A stretch of 52,044 nucleotides of DNA from Streptomyces sp. WM6378 (GTDB lineage Bacteria > Actinomycetota > Actinomycetes > Streptomycetales > Streptomycetaceae): positions 1 through 52,044 of the forward strand of contig NZ_LGDD01000316.1 of the NCBI RefSeq assembly GCF_001279695.1, written 5' to 3'. The position numbers were made by a program, and so were the translations under genes. This document shows, one piece after another, positions 1 to 8,751 of this stretch. The notes below the pieces were generated by a model. That model searched no databases. It saw only the letters and a program-made list of their open reading frames with translations, and had not been told where the DNA came from. Positions within the stretch are counted from its first letter, which is position 1, and every line of letters starts with the position of its first letter.

Positions 1-183
1 CGTCAACTCGGCGATCTGCTGCAACGTCGCACCGATGTCCGACGTCCTCGTCGTGGTCATGGACTGCACCGAGACGGGTGCGTCCCCGCCGACCGCCACG
101 GAACCGACCTGGATCTGACGGCTCTTGCGACGCTCGGCCAGCCTGGTCGGTACGGACGGCATTCCCAGTGAAATCGCAGTCAT
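1..183 (-). CDS. ispG: 4-hydroxy-3-methylbut-2-enyl-diphosphate synthase, N-terminal part (cut by window edge)
   Basis: Only the first 61 codons are inside the window. The translation begins [15 protein letters not shown] and continues through an [12 protein letters not shown] segment, which I recognise as the start of actinobacterial IspG (GcpE). This enzyme makes HMBPP from MEcPP with a 4Fe-4S cluster in the non-mevalonate isoprenoid pathway. The ATG at 181-183 fits the family N-terminus. It lies downstream of dxr and rseP on the same strand, so two enzymes of one pathway flank the protease gene, but a strong hairpin at 298-334 separates it from rseP. The catalytic and cluster-binding parts are outside the window. 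Confidence 0.93.
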   Translation of the reverse strand, partial: MTAISLGMPSVPTRLAERRKSRQIQVGSVAVGGDAPVSVQSMTTTRTSDIGATLQQIAELT

Positions 184-297
184 CTGCTGTGCAACCCCAA
201 GGTGTGGATCAAGGTCCCGAGATCGGCGGGCTCCAGCCTTCGAGGTTACGTCACCCTGAGGGCCCCGAGCACACGGTGCCCCCAGAGTTCACGCGAA

Positions 298-334
298 GGG
301 GCGGCCCGGGCACGCTGTGCACCCGGGCCGCCCC
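298..334 (-). terminator. 13-bp GC-rich hairpin downstream of rseP
   Basis: A perfect 13-bp inverted repeat (298-310 with 322-334) around an 11-nt loop lies about 60 nt past the rseP stop and about 115 nt before the ispG start. There is no U-tract, as is usual for streptomycete terminators. The rest of 184-395 shows no coding signal and presumably holds the ispG leader and promoter. Confidence 0.7.
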
Positions 335-395
335 CGTCCGCGTACGCCGACGACGTACATCGGCCACGTACGGCAGACCTCTCCCCCGCGACCGG

Positions 396-1697
396 CTAGG
401 TGATCTTCACCGGGTTCACCACGTCCGCCACGAGCACGAGCAGCGTGAAGCAGATGAAGATTCCGGCCACCACGTACGCGACCGGCATCAGCTTCGCCAC
501 GTCGAACGGGCCCGGGTCGGGGCGCTTGAGGACGCGGGCCAGGTTGCGGCGCAGCGACTCCCACAGGGCGCCCGCGATGTGGCCGCCGTCCAGCGGCAGC
601 AGCGGCAGCATGTTGAACAGGAACAGCGAGAGGTTGAAGCCCGCGAGCAGGAACAGGAACGTCGCGATGATGTTCTGTGTCGGGGCGTCCAGGTTGAGCA
701 CCTCGCCGCTGAGGCGGGCCGCGCCGACCACGCCGACCGGGGAGTCGGCCTTGCGCTCGCCGCCGTCGAAGGCCGCGTTCCACAGGTCCGGGACCTTGCC
801 GGGCAGGGCGATGATCGAGTGGACGCCGTTCTCGACCATGTCGCCCATGCGGTTCACGGAAGCGCCGAAGCTGAGCGGCTGGATCTCGGTCTTGGCGGCG
901 AAGCCGAGGTAGCCGGCCGGGACGTACTGGTCGGGGACGGGCTGGCCGTCCGAGTCCTTCTTGGCCACCATGTTCTTGGCGAGCGTGGCGTGCAGGACGA
1001 CCTGCTGGCCGGCGCGCTCCACGGTGATCGTGGCCGGGCCGATGGTCTCGCGGATGCGGTCCGAGAGGTCGGACCAGTCCTTCACGGGCGTCCCGTTGAA
1101 GGCGACGATCTTGTCGCCGGTCTTCAGGCCGGCGGCCTCGGCGGGCGAGACCGCGTCGCCCGCCTTGCAGGTCTCGCGCTTCTCGCTCTGCGCGATCACG
1201 CACTTCTGGACGCCCGCGACCTGGGTGGTCTGGGTGGCCATGCCGAAGCCCATGAGCACGGTGAGGAAGATCGCCACCGCGAGGATCAGGTTCATGAACG
1301 GGCCGGCGAACATGACGATGACGCGCTTCCAGGGCTTGCGCGTGTAGAAGAGCCGGTCCTCGTCGCCGGGCTGGAGCTCCTCGAAGGCCGCGGCCCTGGC
1401 GTCCTCGATCATGCCGCGGAACGGCGAGGTCGACCGTGCCTCGATGCGGCCGTCCGCGCCGGGCGGGAACATGCCGATCATGCGGATGTAGCCGCCGGCC
1501 GGCACCGCCTTGATGCCGTACTCCGTGTCGCCCTTCTTGCGCGACCAGATGGTGGGGCCGAAGCCGACCATGTACTGGGGCACGCGGATGCCGAAGAGCT
1601 TGGCCGTGGAGAGGTGGCCGAGCTCGTGCCACGCGATGGAGATGAGCAGCCCCACGGCGAAGAGCGCTATGCCGAGGACCGTCAACAGGATCGTCAT
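396..1697 (-). CDS. rseP: RIP metalloprotease (site-2 protease family, M50)
   Basis: A 433-aa intramembrane zinc metalloprotease of the RseP/RasP type, which cleaves membrane-embedded substrates such as anti-sigma factors. The N-terminal membrane helix carries the HExxH zinc site as HELGH at residues 24-28. A central PDZ-like region (about 150-270) includes an [10 protein letters not shown] segment. The C-terminal membrane part carries the LDG motif (LLPLDGGH), the third zinc-ligand region. The ATG at 1695-1697 overlaps the dxr stop as ATGA, indicating translational coupling to dxr. Length and domain order are normal. Substrates cannot be inferred from this window. Confidence 0.93.
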   Translation of the reverse strand: MTILLTVLGIALFAVGLLISIAWHELGHLSTAKLFGIRVPQYMVGFGPTIWSRKKGDTEYGIKAVPAGGYIRMIGMFPPGADGRIEARSTSPFRGMIEDARAAAFEELQPGDEDRLFYTRKPWKRVIVMFAGPFMNLILAVAIFLTVLMGFGMATQTTQVAGVQKCVIAQSEKRETCKAGDAVSPAEAAGLKTGDKIVAFNGTPVKDWSDLSDRIRETIGPATITVERAGQQVVLHATLAKNMVAKKDSDGQPVPDQYVPAGYLGFAAKTEIQPLSFGASVNRMGDMVENGVHSIIALPGKVPDLWNAAFDGGERKADSPVGVVGAARLSGEVLNLDAPTQNIIATFLFLLAGFNLSLFLFNMLPLLPLDGGHIAGALWESLRRNLARVLKRPDPGPFDVAKLMPVAYVVAGIFICFTLLVLVADVVNPVKIT

Positions 1698-2944
1698 GCG
1701 CGTGCCTCCGCTGTTGCCTTCACCGCGAGTTCCCGGGCCCGGGCTCGTGCCCAGGTCTCCGCTTCCAGGACGTCCGAGACCGTGAGGGAAGTTCCCGCCC
1801 GCGGCGTTCCGTGTTCGGCGACGACCTCCGTCACCGTCTCCATGATCCCGCTGAAGGGGAGCCGCCCGGCCAGGAACGCGTCCACGCATTCCTCGTTCGC
1901 GGCATTGAACACCGCCGGAGCCGTCCCGCCCAGCTCCCCGACGTGCCGGGCGAGTCCCACCGACGGGAACGCCTCGTTGTCGAGCGGGAAGAACTCCCAG
2001 GTCGAGGCCTTGGACCAGTCGAAGGCGGGCGCCGCGTCCGGGATCCGCTCGGGCCAGCCGAGACCGATCGCGATCGGCCCGCGCATGTCCGGCGGGGTCG
2101 CCTGCGCCAGCGTGGAGCCGTCGGTGAACTCGACCATGGAGTGGACGTAGGACTGGGGGTGGACGACGACCTCGATGCGCTCGAAGGGGATGTCGTAGAG
2201 CAGGTGGGCCTCGATCACCTCCAGGCCCTTGTTGACCAGGGTCGCCGAGTTGACCGTGATGACGGGGCCCATCGCCCAGGTGGGGTGGGCCAGCGCGTCG
2301 GCCGGGGTGACGTCGGCGAGTTCGCTCTTGGTACGTCCCCGGAACGGCCCGCCGGACGCGGTCACGACGAGCTTGCGCACGTCGGCGCGCTTGCCGGCGG
2401 CCAGCGCCTGGAACAGTGCGGCGTGCTCGGAGTCGACGGGGATGATCTGGCCGGGCCCGGCGATCGCCTTGACGAGCGGGCCGCCGACGATCAGCGACTC
2501 CTTGTTGGCGAGCGCGAGCGTGCGGCCGGCCCGGAGCGCGGCCAGCGTGGGGGCGAGCCCGATCGAGCCGGTGATCCCGTTCAGGACGGTGTGGCAGGGG
2601 GAGGCCGCGAGTTCGGTGGCCGCGTCGGGGCCCGCCAGGATCTCGGGGAGCGGCTCGCCGCCGTACTGCGCCGCCAGTGCCTCGCGCAGCGCGGGCACGG
2701 CGTCCTCGCGCGCCACCGCGACGGCGGCGACCCGCAGTCGGCGGGCCTGCTCGGCGAGCAGCTCGACCCGGCCGCCGGCCGCGGAGAGCGCGGTCACGCG
2801 GAAGCGGTCGGGGTTGCGCAGGACCAGGTCGATGGCCTGGGTACCGATGGACCCGGTGGATCCGAGGACCACCACGTCGCGTCGGCCTTCGGCTGGATCG
2901 AAGGCGATGTGGGGGTCGGCGAGGGGGGCTGGGCTGTCGCTCAT
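1694..2944 (-). CDS. dxr: 1-deoxy-D-xylulose-5-phosphate reductoisomerase
   Basis: A 416-aa enzyme that converts DXP to MEP with NADPH, the first committed step of the MEP isoprenoid pathway. The N-terminal dinucleotide-binding motif GSTGSIGTQ is present, as is the metal and substrate region [11 protein letters not shown] followed by a conserved TASGGPFRG loop. I prefer the ATG at 2942-2944 (MSDSPAPL), which has a G-rich stretch just upstream; an in-frame ATG three codons earlier is a rival. It overlaps rseP by 4 nt and is probably the first gene of a dxr-rseP operon. About 180 nt separate its start from the acyl-CoA dehydrogenase stop. Confidence 0.95.
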   Translation of the reverse strand: MSDSPAPLADPHIAFDPAEGRRDVVVLGSTGSIGTQAIDLVLRNPDRFRVTALSAAGGRVELLAEQARRLRVAAVAVAREDAVPALREALAAQYGGEPLPEILAGPDAATELAASPCHTVLNGITGSIGLAPTLAALRAGRTLALANKESLIVGGPLVKAIAGPGQIIPVDSEHAALFQALAAGKRADVRKLVVTASGGPFRGRTKSELADVTPADALAHPTWAMGPVITVNSATLVNKGLEVIEAHLLYDIPFERIEVVVHPQSYVHSMVEFTDGSTLAQATPPDMRGPIAIGLGWPERIPDAAPAFDWSKASTWEFFPLDNEAFPSVGLARHVGELGGTAPAVFNAANEECVDAFLAGRLPFSGIMETVTEVVAEHGTPRAGTSLTVSDVLEAETWARARARELAVKATAEARA

Positions 2945-3123
2945 GCCCCCCATTGTTGCCGCATCGGCTGTGCGCCCGAACAGCGCTCCTGCCAATAGGA
3001 CCGCGATGAGTACGCGGGCGCCGTCCCGTACCCCGCTGTCGGGGCGGCGCCCGCGGGCCGGGCACCGGAGCGGAGCCGGCCGCTCCGGCCTTCACATCCC
3101 GTACGGGACCGGTCCGTACCGGC

Positions 3124-5046
3124 TCAGCGGATGGGGCGGTGGACGTTGTCGCGCTTGGCCGGGCCTGGGGTCGCGTCCGCGATCCAGGGGCCGTCGTCGG
3201 ACGGGTCGAGGACGCCCTCCTCCAGCCAGGTGTAGGAACCGGCGAGGACCTCGCCGACGATCTTGCGGTCGAGGTCGTCGGTGTTGCTCCACAGCCGGGT
3301 GAAGAGCTCCTCCACGCGGATGCGGGACTGCCGGCAGAACGTGTCGGCCAGCTGGACCGCCTCGCGGCCGTTCTCGCCGGTCGCCCGCAGGTGCTCGGCC
3401 CGTACGCAGGCCGCGCTGATGGCGAACAGTTCGGCCCCGATGTCGACGATGCGGCCGAGGAAGCCCTGCTTGGTCTCCATCCGGCCCTGCCAGCGCGACA
3501 TCGCGTAGAACGTCGAGCGGGCGAGCTTGCGCGCGGAGCGCTCGGCGTAGCGCAGATGCTGGGCGAGGGGCCCGAACTCGCCGTACGAGCGCGGGAGTTG
3601 ACCCGGACCCGCGACCAGCTTGGGCAGCCACTTGGCGTAGAACCCGGCGGCGTTCGCACCCGCCTTGGCCTTGTCCTGGAGGGACTTGTCGGGGTCGATC
3701 AGGTCGCCCGCGACGGACAGGTGGGCGTCGACCGCCTCGCGGGCGATCAGCAGGTGCATGATCTCCGTCGAGCCCTCGAAGATCCGGTTGATCCGCATGT
3801 CGCGGAGCATCTGCTCGGCGGGGACGGCGCGCTCCCCGCGGGCGGCGAGCGAGTCCGCGGTCTCGAAGCCGCGGCCGCCGCGGATCTGGACCAGCTCGTC
3901 CGTCATCAGCCAGCCCATCTCGGACCCGTACAGCTTGGCGAGGGCGGCCTCGATGCGGATGTCGTTGCGGTCCTCGTCGGCCATCTGCGCCGAGAGGTCC
4001 GTCATGGCTTCGAGGGCGAACGTGGTCGCGGCGATGAAGGAGATCTTCGCGCCGACCGCCTCGTGCCGGGCGACCGGACGGCCCCACTGCTCGCGTACGC
4101 CCGCCCATTCGCGGGCGATCTTCAGGCACCATTTGCCGCTACCCACGCACATCGCGGGCAGCGAGAGGCGGCCGGTGTTGAGGGTGGTCAGGGCGATCTT
4201 GAGGCCGGAGCCCTCGGGGCCGATCCGGTTGGCGGCCGGGACGCGGACCTGGTGGAAGCGGGTGACGCCGTTCTCGATGCCGCGCAGGCCCATGAACGCG
4301 TTGCGGTTCTCGACGGTGACGCCCGGCGAGTCCGCCTCTACGACGAACGCCGTGATGCCGCCCTTGTGCCCCTCGGACCTGGGCACCCGGGCCATCACGA
4401 CGAGGAGGTCCGCGACGACGCCGTTGGTGGTCCACAGCTTCACGCCGTCCAGGACGTACTCGTCGCCGTCGGGCACCGCCGAGGTCGCGAGCCGGGCCGG
4501 GTCGGAGCCCACGTCGGGCTCGGTGAGCAGGAAGGCCGAGATGTCGGTACGGGCGCAGCGCGGCAGGAAGGTGTCCTTCTGCTCCTGGGTGCCGAACAGC
4601 TTCAGCGGCTGGGGCACCCCGATCGACTGGTGCGCGGAGAGCAGCGCGCCGATCGCGGGGCTCGCCGAACCGGCCAGCGTGAGCGCCTTGTTGTAGTAGA
4701 CCTGGGTCAGCCCCTGGCCGCCGTACTTCGTGTCGATCTTCATCCCGAAGGCGCCGAGCTCCTTGAGCCCGTTCACGACCTCGTCGGGGATCCGCGACTC
4801 GCGCTCGATGAGGCGGCCGTCCACACGGGTCTCGCAGAAGTCGCGCATCTTGGCGAGGAAGGCCTCGCCTCGCTCCACGTCGTCGGGGGCGGGCAGCGGA
4901 TGGGGGTGGATCAGATCGAGGCGCAGCCGGCCGAGGAAGAGTTCCTTCGCGAAGCTGGGCTTGCGCCAGTCCTGCTCGCGGGCGGCCTCGGCGACCTGGC
5001 GCGCCTCGCGCTCGGAGACCTTGGGCGTGTGCTGTGGTGCGGTCAT
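3124..5046 (-). CDS. acyl-CoA dehydrogenase, long form with C-terminal extension
   Basis: A 640-aa flavoenzyme of the acyl-CoA dehydrogenase family, catalysing alpha,beta-dehydrogenation of acyl-CoA thioesters in fatty-acid oxidation. The middle domain has the FAD/substrate signature [13 protein letters not shown]. The C-terminal helical domain has the [12 protein letters not shown] segment and [13 protein letters not shown], in which Glu424 is the expected catalytic base by family analogy. The protein is about 240 residues longer than short- and medium-chain enzymes. The added C-terminal helical region resembles VLCAD/FadE-like proteins. It starts at ATG 5044-5046 after a GGAGAACCCC ribosome-binding stretch. 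No partner gene such as an enoyl-CoA hydratase is adjacent, so chain-length specificity is unknown. Confidence 0.9.
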   Translation of the reverse strand: MTAPQHTPKVSEREARQVAEAAREQDWRKPSFAKELFLGRLRLDLIHPHPLPAPDDVERGEAFLAKMRDFCETRVDGRLIERESRIPDEVVNGLKELGAFGMKIDTKYGGQGLTQVYYNKALTLAGSASPAIGALLSAHQSIGVPQPLKLFGTQEQKDTFLPRCARTDISAFLLTEPDVGSDPARLATSAVPDGDEYVLDGVKLWTTNGVVADLLVVMARVPRSEGHKGGITAFVVEADSPGVTVENRNAFMGLRGIENGVTRFHQVRVPAANRIGPEGSGLKIALTTLNTGRLSLPAMCVGSGKWCLKIAREWAGVREQWGRPVARHEAVGAKISFIAATTFALEAMTDLSAQMADEDRNDIRIEAALAKLYGSEMGWLMTDELVQIRGGRGFETADSLAARGERAVPAEQMLRDMRINRIFEGSTEIMHLLIAREAVDAHLSVAGDLIDPDKSLQDKAKAGANAAGFYAKWLPKLVAGPGQLPRSYGEFGPLAQHLRYAERSARKLARSTFYAMSRWQGRMETKQGFLGRIVDIGAELFAISAACVRAEHLRATGENGREAVQLADTFCRQSRIRVEELFTRLWSNTDDLDRKIVGEVLAGSYTWLEEGVLDPSDDGPWIADATPGPAKRDNVHRPIR

Positions 5047-5173
5047 TGAGGGGTTCTCCTCGCCGCGGGCTGACGGGTGCGGGCGGCTGCCCGTTACCGG
5101 GTGGTGCTACTCGTCCGTATGTACCCGATTCCCGGCGCTTGGACCACCCCTCGCGCCCGCCCGGACGTACGAC

Positions 5174-5210
5174 GGCGGCCGGAACCCCCGCACAGTGGGT
5201 TCCGGCCGCC
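5174..5210 (-). terminator. 14-bp hairpin between aldehyde dehydrogenase and acyl-CoA dehydrogenase genes
   Basis: A perfect 14-bp inverted repeat (5174-5187 with 5197-5210) with a 9-nt loop sits 20 nt past the stop of the aldehyde dehydrogenase gene. It is a good candidate for its terminator, separating it from the acyl-CoA dehydrogenase gene downstream. Confidence 0.75.
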
Positions 5211-5229
5211 GGTCTCGTGGCGCGGTGTC

Positions 5230-6675
5230 CTAGAGGGCGAGGCCCGTCAGGACGAGGACGCGCTCGTAGGTGTAGTCGTCCATCGCGTAGCGGACGCCCT
5301 CGCGGCCGACGCCGGAGGCCTTGGCGCCGCCGTACGGCATCTGGTCGGCGCGGTAGGACGGCACGTCGCCGATGATCACGCCGCCGACCTCCAGGGCCCG
5401 GTGGGCGCGGAAGGCGGTCTGCAGGTCGTGCGTGAACACCCCTGCCTGGAGGCCGTACTTGGAGGAGTTGACCGCGGCGAACGCCTCGGCCTCGCCGTCC
5501 ACCTTCTGTACGGTCAGGACGGGTCCGAAGACCTCCTCGCAGGCGAGGGTGGTGTCGGCGGGCAGCTCGGTGAGCACGGTGGGCGCGTAGCTCGCGCCGT
5601 CGCGCTTGCCGCCGGTGAGCAGCTTGGCGCCGGCCGAGACGGCCTCGTCGACCCAGGACTCGACGCGCTTGGCGGCGTCCTCGCTGACCAGCGGGCCGAC
5701 GTCGGTGGCCGAGTCGGACGGGTCGCCGGTGACCTGTGCCTCGACGGCGGCGACGACCTTGGGCAGCAGCCGGTCGTAGACGGCGGCGTCCGCGATGACC
5801 CGCTGCACCGAGATGCAGGACTGGCCGCCCTGGTAGTTGGAGAAGGTGGCGATGCGGGTGGCCGCCCAGTCCAGGTCCTCCTCCGAGGCCCAGTCGGCGA
5901 GGACCACGGCCGCGCCGTTGCCGCCGAGCTCCAGGGTGCAGTGCTTGCGCGGCACCGAGTCCATGATCGCGTAGCCGACCTTGTCGGAGCCGGTGAAGGA
6001 GATGACCGGGAGGCGGTCGTCCTGCACCAGGGCCGGCATCTTGTCGTTGGCGACCGGCAGGATGCTCCACGAGCCGGCGGGCAGCTCGGTCTCGGCGAGC
6101 AGTTCGCCGAGGACGAGGCCCGAGAGCGGGGTCGCGGGGGCGGGCTTCAGGATGATCGGGGCGCCGACGGCGATGGCCGGGGCGACCTTGTGGGCGCACA
6201 GGTTCAGCGGGAAGTTGAACGGCGCGATGCCGAGGACGACGCCCTTGGGGAAGCGGCGGGTCAGGGCGAGGCGGCCCACGCCGCCGCCGTCGGTGTCCAG
6301 GCGCTGGGCCTCGCCGCCGTTGAAGCGGCGGGCCTCCTCGGCCGCGAAGCGGAACACGGACACCGCGCGGCCGACCTCGCCGCGGGCCCACTTGATCGGC
6401 TTGCCGTTCTCGGCGGAGATCAGCTGGGCGATCTCCTCGGTGCGCTCGGCGAGCCGCTTCGATACGTGGTCGAGGGCTGCGGCGCGGACGTGCGCCGGGG
6501 TCGCCGCGAACTCCTCCACGACGGCGTGCGCCGCTGCCACGGCCTCCTCGACCTGGGCGTCGGTGGGCACGCTGACCGAGGCGACGTGACGGCCGTCCCA
6601 GGGCGAAGTGACATCGAAGCGGTCGTCGCCGGTGGCCTCGCGGCCGGCGAGCCAGAAGGCGTGGGTAGAAGTCAT
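5230..6675 (-). CDS. NAD(P)-dependent aldehyde dehydrogenase
   Basis: A 481-aa member of the aldehyde dehydrogenase superfamily, oxidising an aldehyde to its carboxylate. The cofactor-binding stretch includes GIAPFNFPLN and a LKPAPATPLSG segment. The general-base region reads LELGGNGAAVV, and the catalytic cysteine is Cys287 in GGQSCISVQR. The C-terminal MPYGGAKASGVGREG motif is present. The GGQSC context resembles lactaldehyde, succinate-semialdehyde and non-phosphorylating glyceraldehyde-type enzymes more than the GQDC enzymes elsewhere in this window. It could therefore supply the succinate-semialdehyde step after GabT, but this is only inference from neighbourhood. It is flanked by a terminator (5174-5210) and a repeat element. 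Confidence 0.88.
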   Translation of the reverse strand: MTSTHAFWLAGREATGDDRFDVTSPWDGRHVASVSVPTDAQVEEAVAAAHAVVEEFAATPAHVRAAALDHVSKRLAERTEEIAQLISAENGKPIKWARGEVGRAVSVFRFAAEEARRFNGGEAQRLDTDGGGVGRLALTRRFPKGVVLGIAPFNFPLNLCAHKVAPAIAVGAPIILKPAPATPLSGLVLGELLAETELPAGSWSILPVANDKMPALVQDDRLPVISFTGSDKVGYAIMDSVPRKHCTLELGGNGAAVVLADWASEEDLDWAATRIATFSNYQGGQSCISVQRVIADAAVYDRLLPKVVAAVEAQVTGDPSDSATDVGPLVSEDAAKRVESWVDEAVSAGAKLLTGGKRDGASYAPTVLTELPADTTLACEEVFGPVLTVQKVDGEAEAFAAVNSSKYGLQAGVFTHDLQTAFRAHRALEVGGVIIGDVPSYRADQMPYGGAKASGVGREGVRYAMDDYTYERVLVLTGLAL

Positions 6676-6776
6676 GCCCTCACGGTAGGCCGGGGGGCGG
6701 GGGTGCGCGTTTGTCCGGGGTGGAGTGATCGGAGCGCGGGTTGCGCCGCTTTGTCATCCCGACCGGGCGGAGCGAG

Positions 6777-7048
6777 CTGGGGCTCCGCCCCAGACCCCGG
6801 GAGCCCCCACCCCACCCCTTCCCGAAACCCGCCGGGGGAGTTCGTTCGGCTGCGGACCGTGCGTGGCTGGGCGCGCAGTTCCCCGCGCCCCTAGCAGGAT
6901 GGTGCTGGCCCGGATCGGCATCTTCAGCCCGTCCGGCGATTGAGGACGAGCGCCCTTAAGGCGCGAACGGGGTCTGGGGCGAAGCCCCAGAAGGCCAGTT
7001 CAGCCCAATCCATACCCCCGGAGGGTCTCGGGAAGGGGCGGGGTGGGG
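6777..7048. repeat. dispersed intergenic repeat element, copy A, with 34-bp inverted ends
   Basis: This element fills most of the 378-nt gap between the aldehyde dehydrogenase start and the pucR-like stop. It starts with a CTGGGGC/GCCCCAG hairpin (6777-6793). A 34-nt arm follows at 6805-6838, and an imperfect inverted copy of it lies at 7015-7048. The core 6851-6898 recurs in the copies at 37.7 and 41.0 kb. A second CTGGGGC-type hairpin is at 6974-6990. The right arm is identical to the right arm of copy C. No open reading frame with normal streptomycete codon bias is visible. Role unknown; transcription termination or a MITE-like origin are both possible. Confidence 0.8.
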
Positions 7049-7053
7049 AAACC

Positions 7054-8598
7054 TCAGGCGTCCGGCGCCGAGGTCGCCTTCAGCGCCAGCCACAGCTCCA
7101 TGCGGACGTCGGGGTCGTCCAGGGAGCGGCCCAGGATTTCCTCCACGCGGCGCATCCGGTAGCGCAGGGTGTGCCGGTGGACACCGAGGTCCGCCGCCGC
7201 GTCCCACTGGCCGTGCCGCGACAGCCACGCCCGCAGCGAGGCCACCAGATCGCCACGCCCCGTCGCATCGTGCTCGTGCAGCGCACGGAGCATGCCGTCA
7301 GCGAAGGCCCGCACCGCGTCGTCCGCGAGGAGCGGCAGCACGGACCCCGCCACCAACTGCTCGTGTTCCACGAGTAGTTGGCCCCGCCGCCGCGCCACCG
7401 ACAGCGCCTGCTCGGCCTGCTTGTACGCGGAGGCCGCCGCGATCGGCCCGGCCGGCGCGGAGAGGCCGATGACGAGTTCCTCGCCCTCGGCGGCCTCGTG
7501 GGACTGGCAGGCCGCGACGGCCTCGCCGCCGTCCGCCGCCAGCACCACCAGCCGCGCCCCCTCGGGCACCACGAGCACCGCCTCGCCGCAGCGCGCCGCG
7601 GCCGACTCCATCGCCTCGGCGAGCGCGCCGAGCCCCGCGGGGTCGCCCTCCCCCGCGGGTTCGGCGATGACCAGCCGGAACGGCGCGTCCAGGAGGCCGC
7701 CGTAGAGATCGCCCGCCACCGCGCGCGCGTGGTCCTGCTGCCCGGAGAGCAGCATCCGGAGCACGGCCGCGCCCAGGCGCTGCTCGGCGGACTGGAGCGA
7801 GCGGGAGCGTTCCGTCGTCAAGGTCAGCAGAGCGACTGCCGAGTGCACCGCGTACCGTTCCGCCGTGCCGAGGGGCGCCCCCGTACCCACGGCCAGGGCG
7901 CCCCGCACGCGGCGTCCCGTGCCGAGCGACTGGAGCTCGACGCGGTCGCCGGACGAGTCGTCGGCGCCGACGACGGCGCTGGCCGGGGCCGCGCGTTCGC
8001 GCAGCCGGGCGACGTCCGGGGCGAGCCGGGCGGCGCGCCGGGCGGCCCACTCCGGGGCTGCCGCCACGACCGCGCCGGAGGTGTCGTACAGCGCGGCCCA
8101 GCCGTCGACGTGCGCGGCGAGCTTGGTGATCAGGACGGCCGGACCGTCGGACAGCGCCGCCTTCGTCAGCTCGCGCTGCGCCTCGAACCCGGCGGTGACC
8201 GCGCGGTACTGGTCGGCCGAGATGGCCGCCGAGACCGCCTTGGAGATGGCCAGGAACGGGGTGCGCCGGGGCACCTCAAGGAGCGGGAGGTCCTCCTCGC
8301 GGGCCGCGGTGAGCAGCGCCTCCGGCACGGTGTCGTAGTTGACGCCGATCGCGAAGCCGATCCCGACCACCCCGGCCCTGGCCAGCCTGCGCACGTACCG
8401 GCGCATGGCCTGGGGGTCCTCGGCGTCCAGCGTCATCGCGGTGATGAGCAGCAGCTCGCCGCCCTCCATGTACGGGACGGGGTCGGCGAGTTCGCTGACG
8501 TGGGCCCAGCGCACCGGGCGGTCCAGGTGGTCCTCCCCCGCGCGCACGGTGAGCTTGAGGGCCGAGTGCTGGACGAGCGAGGCGAGCGTGGGCGGCAT
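7054..8598 (-). CDS. PucR-family transcriptional regulator
   Basis: A 514-aa regulator with the PucR/CdaR layout. The N-terminal PucR ligand-sensing domain (about 8-130) includes WAHVSELADPVPYMEGGELLL in broken form. A central GAF/GGDEF-like region follows. The C-terminal helix-turn-helix domain (about 440-505) reads WDAAADLGVHRHTLRYRMRR and ends in a DDPDVRMELWLAL helix. In actinobacteria such proteins often control purine, nitrogen or GABA/polyamine catabolism genes. Its position beside aldehyde dehydrogenase and gabT genes makes that plausible here but unproven. The start ATG at 8596-8598 is the natural family N-terminus. An inverted repeat enclosing an 8-bp tandem repeat lies 37-84 nt upstream. 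Confidence 0.9.
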   Translation of the reverse strand: MPPTLASLVQHSALKLTVRAGEDHLDRPVRWAHVSELADPVPYMEGGELLLITAMTLDAEDPQAMRRYVRRLARAGVVGIGFAIGVNYDTVPEALLTAAREEDLPLLEVPRRTPFLAISKAVSAAISADQYRAVTAGFEAQRELTKAALSDGPAVLITKLAAHVDGWAALYDTSGAVVAAAPEWAARRAARLAPDVARLRERAAPASAVVGADDSSGDRVELQSLGTGRRVRGALAVGTGAPLGTAERYAVHSAVALLTLTTERSRSLQSAEQRLGAAVLRMLLSGQQDHARAVAGDLYGGLLDAPFRLVIAEPAGEGDPAGLGALAEAMESAAARCGEAVLVVPEGARLVVLAADGGEAVAACQSHEAAEGEELVIGLSAPAGPIAAASAYKQAEQALSVARRRGQLLVEHEQLVAGSVLPLLADDAVRAFADGMLRALHEHDATGRGDLVASLRAWLSRHGQWDAAADLGVHRHTLRYRMRRVEEILGRSLDDPDVRMELWLALKATSAPDA

Positions 8599-8634
8599 GG
8601 GACCGGGTTACCTTCGCGGCAGGAAGTCAGGAAC

Positions 8635-8682
8635 TACGGGACGCGGCGATGGCACGTAATTGCGTAATTGCTACGTCCCGTA
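8635..8682 (-). promoter_or_regulatory. candidate operator upstream of the PucR-type regulator
   Basis: A perfect 9-bp inverted repeat (TACGGGACG at 8635-8643, CGTCCCGTA at 8674-8682) encloses a perfect tandem duplication of CGTAATTG (8655-8670). The AT-rich core is unusual for this genome and lies 37-84 nt upstream of the regulator start, which suits an autoregulatory site. No promoter hexamers could be assigned with confidence. Confidence 0.5.
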
Positions 8683-8751
8683 TGAACGGGCAACTCCATT
8701 TTGCCAGCTCGGCCAGGTTCCGCCGAGCCGGTCAACCGCTCAGTACCGGTC

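Noticed and set aside
78..2150. Very long open frames on the strand opposite the real genes across much of the window
   Set aside because: They are the usual GC-rich antisense artefacts: Arg/Ala/Gly/Pro-rich translations with no family motifs, lying over genes with clear conserved products.
6676..7053. Small genes inside the repeat elements (several 60-140 codon frames)
   Set aside because: The frames differ between copies A, B and C and follow the repeat, not codon bias; no ribosome-binding sites or recognisable products.
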